Of a DNA stretch of 64,000 nucleotides, positions 33,233 through 45,655 are shown one piece after another (the first letter of the stretch is position 1; each line of letters begins with the position of its first letter). The DNA comes from Antilocapra americana (Eukaryota; Chordata; Mammalia; Artiodactyla; Antilocapridae). The position numbers were made by a program, and so were the translations under genes. The notes under the pieces were generated by a model that made no database searches, was not told the origin of the DNA, and saw only the letters and a list, made by a program, of their open reading frames with translations. The DNA is taken from the NCBI GenBank assembly GCA_007570785.1, contig ML664161.1, positions 2,577,260-2,641,259 of the forward strand, given 5' to 3'.

Positions 33233-35420
33233 CCCACATATTTGGTGACTGGGAGTGTCAGAAGTGAGGTATTTTGTGTAAATAGCAATAAAAACATGGA
33301 GGTTTTTCTTCACAACAGGAGGTCAGGCTGGGTTTTTATTTTAAGCTGATATTCATTTTCTTTTCTGAACAAATACCACATTTTTCCAGTTCCATTGAAT
33401 GAAAATAATATGGAATTATTTTGGATCCCTTGTCAAATTGCCTAGTTGTATTAGTTACATATATTCTGCTCATTGGTCAATTTGTCTATTCCCACACTGG
33501 TACCAAACTATCTTCTTTACTCTTTCATGTAGCTTTTGAAGTGAGATAATGTGAGTCCTTCAACTTTGTTCTGTTTTCCCAAGATTGTTTCAGCTATTCT
33601 AGAGCCTTTGCAGTAATTATTTAACCAAAAAAGAAAAAAAAAAAAAAGCCTATTAGGATTTAAGGTGTGAGATTTCATTTTTTTCCATGAAAGAATTAAT
33701 ATTTTAATAATACTAAAGCTTGAAATCTATGAGTATGGTATATCTGTTCATGTATTTAAGTCTTTCTTAATTTTGCTCAGCAAAGTTTTGTAGCTTTCAT
33801 TATGAATCTTTGATCAACTTTCATTGCATTGATTCTTATTTATTTTTATAGCTTTGATGTTAATAAGTAGTGTTTTTAAATACTAATATTCCAATTTTGT
33901 GTTGTTAATATGTAATAATAGAATTGTTTTTCTAACATTAACCTTGAATTCTTAGACCTTGCTCAATTCACTTTATTTTACCTATCCTAGGATTTCCTAT
34001 GTATATGTCATCATCTCTGAATAAAAGTTTTACTTTTTTTTTTTTTATAAATGTTATCACTTTCTTCTCTTGCTTGTTGCATTGACTAGGAACTCCATTT
34101 GAATATTGAATAGAAGTGATGGGAATGAATATTCTGTCTTGTCTCCAATCTTCTGAGGCAGTATAAAATATTTTATCAGGACATATGATGTTAGCTATAA
34201 ATTTGTCAGTGCTGTCCTCAGGTTGAAGAAGTTTGTTTCTATTCCTAAATGGCTAAAGATTCCTTAAAATTGTGAATGAATTTTGTCAAAGAGATTTCTT
34301 CTTCTATTTAGATCATCATATTTCTCTTTTAATTATTATTCTGATAATGTAATAAGTTGCCCTAGTTTTCTGAGTTTCAAACCAATCTTTGATCCCTTCA
34401 TTAAACCCTATATTCTCATGGTGTATTATCTATTTTATGTATCGCTGGATTTGATTTATTAATGTTTTTGAGGATTTTTGCATTTTTTTATGAGAGATAT
34501 TGACATGGACTGTCTCTTTGTGGAAATATCCTTGCTAAATTTAAATCTAAGTTACTCTGGCTTCAACAAATGAGTTGAGAAATAGTCCCTTCTCTACTTC
34601 CTGAAAAAAAAATTGGGTAATACTGATACGAATTTCTCTTTATGTATTTGATAAAATTCAACACTCAAGCCATCTGGGCCAAAGTTTTGATTTTAGAAAG
34701 GTTTGAATTACAATTTAAATATCCTCAACATATACAGGGATCTCAATCTTTTTTTCTTGTGTTGGTTTTCAGCTGTATTTTCCAAGGTCTTTGTTAATTT
34801 TATCTAAGTTCCTAAATTTATTAGAAGAACTTTAAGTGATATCTCATTATTCTTTTTTCAATATATGTGGGAAAGTCTCCCTTTCCTTTCAAAATCAGTA
34901 ACTCTCTCTTTTTTCATTCTCCTCTCTCCTTCTCTCTCTTTTCTTGTTCATTTTTCTATGAATATACCAGTTTTTAATCTTATAGACCACATTTTGATGT
35001 GTTAGTTTTATCTGTTTGTTTTCTATCACACTTATTACTTCTTTACTCTGGCCTTTATATTTCCTGCCATGTGTTTTCATTATCATTCAGTTGAATATAA
35101 ATTCTAATTTATTTTTGATCTTTCTGATTTCTTTTTATTTAGAAGTGTATTGCAAAATTACAACTAAGTATTTCCTATCATATTATTCTTGATTTTTTAT
35201 TAACTCAGTTATGATCAGAGAACATACTCTATATTCTTCAGTGCTGTGAAATTCATTGAGACTTACTTTATATCTACCATATGGTCACTCTTCGTGCATA
35301 TTCTGTTTGTTCTTGAAGAGAACATGTGTTCTTCTACTATTGGGTGTAGCATTCTATATGTTATCATTCCAACACTTTGGTCAAGTGATTTGATAGTTTG
35401 GATTACATTTTCAATATCCT

Positions 35421-35582
35421 GCCCTTGTGGCTTACCTGGTAAAGAATCTGCTTGCAATGCAAGAGACTTGAGATCCACTGGAGAAGGGAAAGGTTATCCA
35501 TTCCAGTATTCTGGCCTGGAGAATTCCATGGACGACAGTCCATGGGGTCGCAAAGAGTCAGACACAACTGAGTGACTTTCAA
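35421..35582 (+). mobile_element. Bov-tA SINE, internal deletion, with target duplication
   Basis: Sense copy lacking the B-box region (agagacttgagatccactgg joins head to body). It is flanked by tttcaatatcct at 35409-35420 and 35583-35594, identical 12-mers. Confidence 0.93.
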
Positions 35583-36092
35583 TTTCAATATCCTTACTTA
35601 TTTTTTCTGTGTTATCTATTGAGAGAAAATTTTTAAAAATATCTAAGATTATATATTTGTTTCTGTCTTCAACTCTATGTTTAGTTCAGTTTTGTTGCAT
35701 GTATTTTAAAGTTATGGAATTAAGTACTAAACATTCAGAATTGCTATTTATTTTTGGTGAATTGAACTTTTATTATTATAAAAATAACTATCTCCATTAA
35801 CAATATTTTCCTTTGTTTTATATTATTTTAACCACACTAGGATTCTTATGCTTAATACTTGCATAGGACATATTTTTATCCTTTTATTCTATATCTATCT
35901 GAATGTAGATATAGAATACTAAATATAATAAATACTAAATATTAATAATAAATATTAATTATTCTAAATATTTAGTTAGGTCTAGCTCTTTATTCATTTG
36001 TCAGACTCTGCCTTTCAGAGGTTTAGGTCACTTAAATTTAATGTGATTATTGACATGGATAAATTTAAACTCACCATGGTTTTCCATTTTAG

Positions 36093-36195
36093 AGAAGGTA
36101 ATGGCAACTCATTGCAGTACTCTTGCCTGGGAAATACTATGGATACAGGATCCTGGTGGGGACAGTCCATGGGGCTGAAAGAGTAAACATAACCA
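36093..36195 (+). mobile_element. Bov-tA SINE 3' half
   Basis: Body only: 'gagaaggtaatggcaactca', 'ctcttgcctgggaaatacta', 'gacagtccatggggctgaaa'. Confidence 0.85.
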
Positions 36196-36440
36196 AACAC
36201 TCACAAGTTTTTCTCATTTCTATTTATTTCTTTTGCCTTGTTTTATGGACTTAATAGAGTCAACTGAATATCTTCCAGTATTCCATTCCATCTACTCCAA
36301 TTACTTTTGAGATATAGATATCTATTTATCCATATATTTCTAAGGGTTAAAAACATACATCTTTATCTTATTACAATTACTTTAAATTAGTTATCACTGT
36401 ATATATAATGTAAGAATCACACAAAAATGATTAATTTTGT

Positions 36441-37630
36441 TTTCTATCCCTGCACACTTGCTCTCCCTATATAACACATATACAGACAGATAGACACATT
36501 TGCATACACACTGTTTCAACAAGGATAACAAATTGAGAACCCAGTCCAGGACCCTAAGCACTGAAATGGAACTATGTGGCTAGGCATAAAAAAGTAAAAG
36601 ACTTAGTCTCCTTGAGGAGACCACTGCAGAGGCAACAACTGCAAGAAACTGATGCAAATTACTTTCCTAAACAGGAAAGTAGGATATACTTTGTCAAAGA
36701 AAAGCAGTATGTCTTAGAACTGAAACTTCTCTAGTTGTCAGAAACACTGAAGATAATGTCTGTCTCAAGAGGTTTTTTGTTGTTTTTGTTTTCAGAATTA
36801 TGAATATTTTAAATATATATTAAGGCCAAAAATATGAAAAAGCATAAGATTGCAGTCACTAATGTGTCCATCATTTAGATTTAATATGTTAAGATTTTTA
36901 AAATATTTACTTCTGATTGCTTTTTTTAAAAAATAAAAGGTTACAAGTATATCTAAAGCCTGGCCCTCTCCATCTCATTCTTCATCCTCTCTTCTCATAT
37001 ATACATTGTTTCTGATAACTGGAGTATATTTTTCTGGACCATGGTTAAGGAAGAAAAAAAGACATGCTTTGGATTGACTATACTATGTGATTTGTTTCAA
37101 ATATTTTATATCCCTCCTAATTTTTAATATATCTAGTCTGTTAGTTTCTAAGGTATACATTAAAATGTTTTGCACTGTTTTTGGACTATAAATTTCTTCT
37201 ACTTTTTAGTGTTACATGTGTTTAAGATTATTCTATGAGGCCGCAGGAAATCATGATAGTTTCATCTTATTTTTTTTTTAATCATATGATGACCTCCTTG
37301 TCAGTATAGGGAAATTTCTTAATTAAACCCTGCCATTACTTTAGACATGTTAATTTATGTCTCTGTATCACAGTTTGATTATTATTTTTTTCATTTTTAT
37401 TTTTTAATATATTACTTTATAATTTTTTTAATTCCACGTTTGTTAGTAAAAGTAAGTAAAACCTTTTTCTTACAACAGAATTTCTCAGGATCGTGACCAT
37501 TCCCATTTACACTGTGACTGGCCAAGTAGGCTAGAGTGCAGGCCAGTTCCCCACATATTGAACAGCAGATATTTTCACTGTGCCAAAAGATCACTTTGGG
37601 GATTTCTCGCAACATAAAGAAATTCTTCTT
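36441..37630. other. Unassigned DNA
   Basis: No gene or confident repeat. Parts of 36790-37210 are L1-like in texture. A 67-codon minus frame at 37412-37615 is not recognised. Confidence 0.4.
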
Positions 37631-38090
37631 CTTTTTTAAATTTATTTATTTTAATTTGAGGCTAATTACTTTACAATATTGTAGTGATTTTTGCCATACG
37701 TTGACATGAATCAGCCATGGGTGTACATGTGTCCCCCATCCTGAACCTCCCTCCCACATCCCTCCCCATCCCATCTCTCAGGGTCGTCCCAGTGCACCAG
37801 CCCTGAACGCCCTGTCTCATGCATACAACCTGGACTGGTGATCTGTTTCACATATGGTAATATACATGTTTCAATGCTATTCTCTCAAATCATCCCACCT
37901 GTGCCTTCTCCTACAGAGTCCAAAAGTCTGTTGTTTACATCTGTGTCTCTTTTGCTTTCTGGCATATAGGGTCATCATTACCATCTTTCTAAATTTCATA
38001 TATATGCATATATGTGTGAATATATATATACACCAATATACTGTATTGGTGTATTTCTTTCTGACTTACTTCACTCTGTATTCTTAAACA
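37631..38090 (-). mobile_element. Ruminant L1 3' end, antisense
   Basis: Antisense bovid L1 terminus: T-rich start, 'ggctaattactttacaatat', 'catgaatcagccatgggtgt', 'tcagggtcgtcccagtgcac', 'tctttctgacttacttcact'. About 460 bases, fairly well preserved. A palindrome (38029-38053) is inside. Confidence 0.9.
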
Positions 38091-38209
38091 TGTGGAGTTG
38101 TGCTACTTGGTCATGTTTCTAACAGTCATAGTTTTTCAGGGGATGGCTTGGCAGTTATTTTCATTCAAAAAGACCTGATTACATGTAAATAGGAATATTT
38201 ATATGAACT

Positions 38210-38340
38210 TTAGTAAGATTGAGGATAAAATAAGCTAAATTTAGTAGTAGTTTGAGGATTAAATGAGTTTGTACACATAAAGTATTCATAAAAATGCCTG
38301 GTTTGTGATAAACTCTAATGTGTATTATGGTAGCAGCATG
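38210..38340 (+). mobile_element. MIR SINE 3' part
   Basis: Sense MIR end: 'tttgaggattaaatgagttt', 'gcctggtttgtgataaactc', and a diverged 'tattatggtagc' tail. Confidence 0.7.
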
Positions 38341-38574
38341 TTAACTGTCATTTTTCTGTTGTCTCAGTTTAGGCAGAGATTCCTAAGGTCAAATATAATA
38401 CAATAGGTGCAAGTGGCCCCTCATTCCAAAGGTGCCAACTTCCTATTCAAGACATATTAAGAGTTTGTTTGACCTATCAGCTAACTTTTAATTTTACTTA
38501 CCTCAAAATTATATGAAAGGAATAAAATTGAAAAATCCTTTATATAAGCATCAGCATGGTTCCTTTTTTAATAT

Positions 38575-39109
38575 TCAGTTCAGTTCAGTTCAGGGGCTCA
38601 GTGGTGTCTGACTCTGTGACCCCATGGACTGAAGCACGCCAGGCTTCCCTGTCCATCACCAACTCCTGGAGTTTACTCAAACTCATGTCCTTTGAATCCA
38701 TGTTGCAATCCAATCATCTCATTCTCTGTTATCCCTTTTCCCTCCTGCCTTCAATTTTTCCCAGCATCATGGTCTTTTCAAATGATACAGTTCTTCACAT
38801 CAAGTGGCCAAAGTATTGGAGTTTCAGCTTCAGTATCAGTCCTTCCAAAGAATATTCAGGACTGATTTCCTTTGGGATGAACTGGTTGGATCTCCTTGCA
38901 GTCCAAAGGACTCTCAAGAGTCTTCTCCAACACCACAGTTCAGAAGCATCAGTTCTTTGGCATTCAGTTCTTTATGGTTCAACTCTCACATTCATACATG
39001 ACCACTGGAAAAATCATAGCTGTGACTAGATGGACTTTTGTTGGCAAAGTAACATCTCTGCTTTTTAATATGCTGTCTAGGTTGGTCATAACTTTTCTTC
39101 CAAAGAGCA
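38575..39109 (-). mobile_element. BovB LINE 3' part, antisense
   Basis: Antisense BovB from its tail (ttcagttcagttcagttcag) through 'gtccatcaccaactcctgga', 'gatctccttgcagtccaaag', 'gagtcttctccaacaccaca' to 'ctaggttggtcataactttt', breaking off at 39109. About 535 bases. The remaining open antisense frames (38556-39029) are non-coding side artefacts. Confidence 0.94.
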
Positions 39110-41029
39110 AGCTTAACCTAGGAAAGATGAATGTTTCATGGAGGCTACCAAATAAACCTAATCATCCTAGAACTCACTCTCATTTTATAAGAAGATATAA
39201 CAAATCTTTATGATTTTCCTAGGGTCCTCTGGGAAGACTCAAAGATAATTCTAGCTGTGAAATGAATCCTGAAAATGTTGTCTTATTTTAGTTTTTAGCT
39301 TAGGATCTGATTTTGGGAAGGCAAAATCAAAATTATTTTCAAAAATTTCATCATTTAATAAAGTAAGAAACTTAAGTGCTTAAAAAATTCTACTTGTTCA
39401 CCTATTTAATCAAAGTGATGGAATGTTTACAGTATTTTGTAGTATTATAAGGAACTCTAGTCTTTCACAAAGGAGAAAGTTTGGTTCTTTATGTTTTTGT
39501 ATATTGATTTTATTATTTTAAGTACTCAAGGATATGATAAGAGTTAACACAAAATAGAGAAAAGCATCCTGGAGACTCTTGAAACCTCATGTCTACGTGG
39601 ACAAATTATAGAAAAGGTGAAGAGTAACGTTAATCATTATGTTAGTAACTTTAATACAATTTATCATTTTAGCAGAAATAAAGTCAAATACAATGTGTGG
39701 CAGTGAATAATATAGACTGTCTTATTATAAATAAACCAATCAAAACAGTGATCTTTGGCAAAATTTTAGCACATTTGGATTATTAAATGTTTCTGACATT
39801 GCAGTTTCCATAAGAATTTTTTTCTTAAGATGTCTAACATTCTTAAGGTATTAGAAGCTCGTTTTCCTTATTTTCTTTGAATTTTAGGAACATTAGATTT
39901 ATGTTTATTTATTTTTATAAAACAAGTAGAGTAGAGGTACTTTAAGAAATCTAATCATCTAATTTATTTTAATACACTTTGGTGGTAGGAAAAGATGTCA
40001 CTCTTACATCAGAAAATATAAAATCTTTTCTGAATTACAGACTCATAAAGAACTTACAGTTTTAGTTTCATAACATCAGTCACAGGTCAGAAGTAAACCA
40101 TAAACAAAAAATCACCAGGTAGATATCAAAAAGCTATTTCCTTTCCCAGTGGGGCACAGCATTCTTAAAAGATTGGGTTCATAAGTAGATAACAAACAGA
40201 TAAAGAAACTCTCAAAACATGTTTGCCCTCTGTCACCCAACATAAATAGATCACCATCATACATCTGACAGAGAGTTTCAGTTGGGCACACCATAAACCC
40301 ACATTCCCAATTACCACAAGTCTCAATGAAAGAAACTTATCAGCTCACAAATTAAACACAAAAGCAAAACAAAAATCACTAGGAAAAAAAGTAAAAGCAC
40401 AACTAGAGAGTCATGAAATGTGAAGTTCTGTACTTTACTCTGAGTCAAAAAAGTGTGTGTGTTCAGGCAGCCCACTAGGGACACTTTTCTGGAAATGCGT
40501 TTTTTTTTTTTTTTTTTTTTTTTACCATTTGTTAAGTACACTTGGGCATCAAAGTAAATGATCTCCATAACAGCTAAAAGTTTAAGAAACATGATTCTCA
40601 TGCAAATATAAAATAAACACATATTGAAGATTTTACTCACCCAGTAGTTAATGAGGGAAGCAATACCATAATACAACCATATCAAGGAACATTTAAAAAG
40701 TTTAGATTTAGGGGCAATGATAGCATTACAAGTCCATAACTTGTAAGTTTGAGGGAGACTTTTTAACAGGAAAAAAAATCACTTGCATTTCTTCTAGTCA
40801 AAAATCCACACATTAATCTCAGACCCCTTAAGAGTCATAACAGACTAGCGTATAGAAACTTTAGAAATCAAGCCCAGTACTGTACTGAAGAACAACACTC
40901 CTTGTCTATCTCCATATTTTATATAATTTTCTCCACCAAGATCTTTCTGATTTTCCTTTCCCCTTATTCATTTTCTTGTTTTATGAATTTATCTTAAATC
41001 TTATTGAGTGGTAATAATTAGAATTCTTT
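39110..41029. other. Unassigned A+T-rich DNA
   Basis: No gene. The minus frame 40323-40685 is an artefact: its lysine run is the T24 tract at 40500-40523. Confidence 0.45.
40500..40523. repeat. Poly(T) run
   Basis: 24 consecutive T. This could be the A tail of an unrecognised minus-strand retrocopy extending to the right, but no such copy was identified. Confidence 0.9.
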
Positions 41030-41041
41030 ATGTTACATTTG

Positions 41042-41283
41042 AGGCTTCCCTGGTGGCTCAGATGGTAAAGAATCTGCCTGCAAAGAAGGAAACCCAGGTT
41101 CAATCCCTGGGTCAAGATGATCCCCTGGAGAAGGGAATGGCTACCTACTATTCCAGTATTCTTGCCTGGAGAATTCCATGGACAGAGAAACATGCTGGGC
41201 AAAAAAGTAGGGTCACAAAGGGTTACATAGGGTCACAAAAAGTCAGACACAACTGAACAACTAACACTTTCACTTTCACTTTC
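41042..41283 (+). mobile_element. Bov-tA SINE with internal duplication
   Basis: Well preserved sense copy (aggcttccctggtggctcag to caactaacactttcactttc). Flanks atgttacatttg (41030-41041) and atgctacctttg (41284-41295) match at 10 of 12. Its 3' part carries a 20-base-period duplication (agggtcacaaa at 41209 and 41229). Confidence 0.95.
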
Positions 41284-41295
41284 ATGCTACCTTTG

Positions 41296-42975
41296 TATTC
41301 TGAGGTGTTTCTTTATCTCTTAGTGTCACTCTATTTTTCATTTTTGTCCTTTATATTTTCATTATATTGATTTTTAATCTTCAGGGTCCTATGATCCTTA
41401 ATTCTTCATTCGATGGGCAAAATATGTTGATTTGTGCAAGGAACTAGCAATGTTTTTAGTTGTATCATTAGATGTTATCTCCTTTATAAGCTTCACTTTT
41501 GCATCAGGTGGTGACTGTATATTTTGTGTAAGTGGATTGTGCATTTTGAAGTTCAGGGCTTCCTGTAGAGTGCATGGACAACAAGGGGCAATTAAATCGG
41601 TGACATCCATCATTTCCAAATTAAAATGGATTTGTGAGATGGTATCCTTTGATGTCATTCTTCTCTGGATCCTTTTGCTTTCCCTTTATTTTAGGATTTA
41701 CTGCAAATTGATGAAGTAGCTTACTTCTGCTTTGCTTTTTTCTCAAGTCTCAGAGTTTTAACCAGGAGTCTTTTCTTCTACAGAGTGTTGGACCTTAAGG
41801 AAAAGTCCATTCCTTCCTGATGGTTGGTTTAAGAATGGAAAAAGGAAAGGCTCAATGATCAGCTATTCTGAATGCTGTTATTCCTCAGCTTTGTGCTGTG
41901 TATTTGCTGATTCTGAGGCTGTAGTTTCCCCAAGTTTTCTTGAAAAGGAGAGTGCATAGGATATTTTTCTTAGATTTTGCTGTCATGATTTCTCCCCTAT
42001 TCAATTATGTATGCCTTTTAACTTTCAAGGTATCTAATGGGATTTCTTCTCTCCCCAGTGGTATCTGGTTTCATTACGTTTTAACTTAATATAATTTTTA
42101 TAATAACTTATTGTCATTTAAATTCAATACATAGAATGATAGGTAAGAACACATTTGTAATTAGTCTGCCATTTTCAAACTGAATTTAATCTGTCGTAAC
42201 CTAACACTTATTTTACTTGCAGACTGTATAAATTATATTGGAATGAAATTATTAAATGTACAATTGATTAACAGACACATTTGTTGTAATAATATATCAT
42301 TTTCACTACATGAGAAATCATTGAAATATATGTAGATGTGCTGGAACCACAAATTTTACCTATTCTTACTTGGGTCCAGTGTTTGGAAATTTGCAACTTA
42401 ATCAACAATAAGCAGATTAATGGAAGTGAAAATTAAGTTTATACATTTTACTTGCAGGAGTTGTATGTAAACATTGATGAGCAACTCACTGAAAAGCCAG
42501 AAATAAAGGTTTGTATTCCAAAATTAACAAAAACTGGAGAGGGGGAATTTAGGACTTTCATGGGAAAGTATGGAAGTTTCTCCTGAACTTCATTATTTTT
42601 AATGCTGATAGCAATGCACAGTCTGTCTCCTGGATAGCTAAATTCACAGGAAATGTACTCTAAGGGAAGTTCAAGGCAGCTGCATTTTCAGGAAGGCCCT
42701 GCTTTAGTCAGAAAAAGGAAGTTCAAATAAGATTCTTCTGCCTCTTCTGCAGCTCACGTATTTTCACTTTACAATCATCTTTCCAACTCCTAGAATACAG
42801 ATGGGTCCTGACATTTCCCCCACTTGAAACTTCCCTAGAAGTTTTATTTTTTGAAAAAATCTATATTGATTGGAGTAGAGAGAGATTCCAATTAGAAACA
42901 GTGAGGTAAAAAATGTACCAAAGGGGAAAGAGCATTGATTAAAACAAGGATGAATAAGCAGAAAAGAACAAACCT
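41296..42975. other. Unassigned DNA
   Basis: No family recognised. Overlapping frames at 41432-41719 (+) and 41398-41658 (-) are described in the findings. 42400-42975 has balanced composition but no exon-like signal. Confidence 0.4.
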
Positions 42976-42990
42976 AAGGTTACTACTTTA

Positions 42991-43975
42991 GAAATCAATA
43001 TGCAGGTCAGGAAGCAACAGTTAAAAGTGGACAGGGAGCCACAGACTGGTTCCAATGAGGGAAAGGAGTTCGCCAAGGCTGTATATTATCACCTTGCTTA
43101 TTTAACTTATATGCAGAGCAAATCACAAAAATGCTGGGCTGGAAGAAGCACAAACTGGAATCAATATTAGCAGGAGAAATATTAATAACTTCAGATATGT
43201 AGATGACATCACCTTTATGGCAGAATGTGAAGAAGAGCTAAAGAACCTCTTGATGAAAGTGAAAGAGGAGAGTGAAAAAGTTGGCTTAAAGCTCAACATT
43301 CAGAAAACTAAGATCATGGCATCCAGTCCCATCACTTCATGGCAAATAGATGGAGAAACAATGGAAGCAGCGACTAACTTTATTTTCTTGAGCTCCCAAA
43401 TCACTGCAGATGGTGACTGCAGCCATAAAATTAAAAGATGCTTGCTTCTTGGGACAAAAGTTATGACCAACCAAGACAGCATATTAAAAAGCAGAGACAT
43501 TACATTGCCAACAGAGGTCTGTCTAGTCAAAGTTTTGGTTTTTCCAATAGTCATGTATGGATGTGAGAGTTGGAGTATAAAGAAAGCTGAGCACTGAAGA
43601 ATTGATGCTTTTGAACTGTGGTGTTGGAGAAGACTCTTGAGAGTCCCTTGGATGGCAGGGAGCTCCAAACAATCCATCCTAAAGGAAATCAGTCCTGAAC
43701 ACTCATTGGAAGGACTGATGCTGAAGCTGAAACGCCAATATTTTGGCCACTTGATGTGAAGAACTGACTCATTTGAAAAGACCCTGATGCTGGGAAAGAT
43801 TGAAGGCAGGAGGGAAAAGGGATGACAGAGGATGAGATGATTGGATGGCATCACTGACTCAAAGGACAGGAGTTTGATTAAACTCTAGGAGTTGATGATG
43901 GGCAGGGAGCCCTGGCATGCTGCAGTCCATGGGGTCACAAAGAGTTAAACACAACTGAGCAACTGAACTGAACTG
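42991..43975 (+). mobile_element. BovB LINE, 3' third, with target duplication
   Basis: Sense BovB from mid-reverse-transcriptase (atatgcaggtcaggaagcaa) to the 'ctgaactgaactgaa' tail. Flanks aaggttactacttta (42976-42990) and aaggatactacttca (43976-43990) match at 13 of 15. Confidence 0.95.
43193..43597 (+). pseudogene. BovB reverse transcriptase C-terminal part
   Basis: An open stretch of about 135 codons encodes the catalytic box R-Y-V-D-D (43193-43207) followed by ITFMAECEEELKNLLMKVKE, 'KLNIQKTKIMASSPITSWQI' and 'DGDCSHKIKRCLLLGTK', the standard RTE palm-to-thumb order. It has no start of its own: upstream frames are broken and 5' truncation removed the endonuclease. The Y-V-D-D form keeps both catalytic aspartates (palm motif C), unlike the copy at 7003. 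Non-functional as a whole. Confidence 0.88.
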
Positions 43976-43990
43976 AAGGATACTACTTCA

Positions 43991-44815
43991 TATCCCAATA
44001 GACCAGTCCAGGAAATGGGTAAATCAATCTAGTTAAATGGTTGTGTCTCATTTAAGGAAGATTTTATGCAGATTGAGACACAGCGCACATCAAGTTATGC
44101 TTCCAAATGGTGGAAGCAGTCAAGCATCCAATGAGCGGAATTTCTATGGAAACAAAACGTTAAAGGCTAGTTTCTTAGTCCAGAGTGTAGAGTTGAGAAG
44201 AGTAGGCTCAGTGTGTCTGTTGATGGTGGAGAGAGGACAGCAAAGGCAATCTGGTGGATTCTCTAATTTGTAATCTGAGTGCTCTTCATGACAGCATAGA
44301 TCTCATAGATCTCATCATCATGGTTATTTTCAGGTGCAAAGAATGGAAACTTCAGGGATTCTGGTGAACTTACCAACTGCTCCAAACTTGTGATGTATGT
44401 CCTTTGAAATTATGTCAAGTTGTCCAGCTTGCAGGGGGATTTGGAAAAGGAACAGCTACTGTACAATCTAGAGTCTCCATGAAGATATGAACAGTCAGTT
44501 TTTATTTCTCAGTGACACCAAGTCAGGAGGGTGGAAGAAAAACTGGAAATGTGAGTTATTGACAAATTGACAAATTGCTGGGAAAAAATTCTCAAAATAG
44601 CAGGATCCAGTTTACAAAGAGGTGAAAAATAGCTGAAAGACAGTGAACAGGACTAAAATCTGATAAGCCACATGGTGGATTATAGTTTCATTGAAACAAA
44701 ATTTCTCTCTACTATAACTCTCATTTATCTAAAGATAATCAAAGGAAGATGATTTTTGTTACAAAGCTTTTATTACAAAGTCTAGGCTTATTAAATTTGT
44801 CCTAAATATTTAAGT
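43991..44815. other. Unassigned DNA with short tandem duplications
   Basis: No recognised family. The frame 44037-44273 (78 codons) has no known signature. Small tandem copies (catagatct near 44295-44312, 'attgacaa' near 44563-44580) show local slippage. Confidence 0.4.
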
Positions 44816-45004
44816 AAGTGCAATGGCTCAGCAGTAAAGATTCCATTTGCCAATGCAGAAGATGCAAGAGGATCTTCAGGAGGATCCCCTGGAGAAGGAG
44901 ATGGCAACTCACTCCAATGTTCTTGCCTGGAGAATCCTATGGAAAGAGGAGCCAGCCACCTATGTTTCACAGGGTCAGAAAGAGTCAAACACAACTGAGC
45001 ACAG
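44816..45004 (+). mobile_element. Bov-tA SINE
   Basis: Sense copy missing its first bases: 'gtgcaatggctcagcagtaa' to 'gtcaaacacaactgagcac'. Diverged. Confidence 0.9.
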
Positions 45005-45655
45005 GCTCCAAGAGCATATCATCATCAGAAGCAAAAACAGTAACTGAAAACAGGCTTTTGTTTAAGCTTACTTTACTGCAACCTTTTATAGAAAGACTTA
45101 GATTGGACTTCTAGAAGCCATGCCAAGAACTCATCATCATACTTTGCATGCAGTAATTAGCAATTTGGATAAGTTGTTCTCTTCTCAATGTACTTCCAAA
45201 TATCCTAAGATTCCTGATTCTGCCAGGAAGTTACCATGCTCACTTGCAAGTCTGGAATCCTTATATGCTAAGTATCAGATCAGTTTTTCCCCAAGAGGTC
45301 TTTGTAAACATTGGCTCATAAAATCCATCTGAGTTCCTTAAGACTGTCTAGTCACATCTGATTCTATGCACATCATTCTCAAATATGGCATTCCAGTTAA
45401 AGCCTTGATAATATGATCCACTTCCCCAATTATGTTCTGTTACAAGAACAGATTCTCACTGAATTTATGCAAATAACTATACTACCATGTAAGAATACTT
45501 AATGAAAGTTGCTGAATTCTAGAGTGATCAGGCAGGGAAAACAGAAAATGTTTCATTTCTGCTTACAAAAGTATAACCTACTAAATTTTGTAAGTTATAA
45601 ATAACATGAAAAAAAGGAAAAAGGAGTTCCTTTTTCTAATAAGTATTTTTGCCAA
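45005..45655. other. Unassigned DNA
   Basis: No repeat or gene recognised. Confidence 0.4.

Larger units (their letters stand above)
32440..33300 (+). mobile_element. LTR-like remnant (same family as 53325-54830)
   Basis: Pieces 32440-32530 and 32790-33300 share a line of motifs with the remnant at 53.3-54.8 kb: 'cctccataaaatcccaa', 'gtttctctgagttctgtgag', 'ttgtgggactgagcccttaa', 'tagtgtcagaactaagtg'. In the gap sits a young L1 3' end. I read it as an ancient mammalian LTR (ERVL/MER type), name not assigned. A perfect hairpin is at 33202-33232. Confidence 0.6.
33340..36440 (-). mobile_element. L1M ORF2, antisense
   Basis: Three kilobases of antisense L1 ORF2: 'gggaatgaatattctgtctt', 'agccatctgggccaaagttt', 'gttatgatcagagaacatac', 'taggtcacttaaatttaatg'. 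It covers reverse-transcriptase to endonuclease-side sequence. All open frames here are short and on the non-coding side or broken. It contains Bov-tA copies at 35421 and 36093. 35915-35975 is an almost pure AT tract. Confidence 0.85.

Noticed and set aside
34895..35086. Lys/Arg/Glu-rich minus frame
   Set aside because: Inside L1M ORF2 and too short and broken to count as a separate gene.
38029..38053. Palindrome with 10-bp arms (tacaccaata / tattggtgta)
   Set aside because: Lies within the bovid L1 3' end and looks like part of the L1 sequence itself, so it is not an independent regulatory site.
40323..40685. 120-codon minus-strand frame with a lysine run
   Set aside because: The lysines come from the T24 tract; the rest has no recognisable domain.
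43300..43854. 184-codon minus-strand frame
   Set aside because: Antisense of the BovB copy at 42991-43975. Its protein resembles only other antisense BovB translations.
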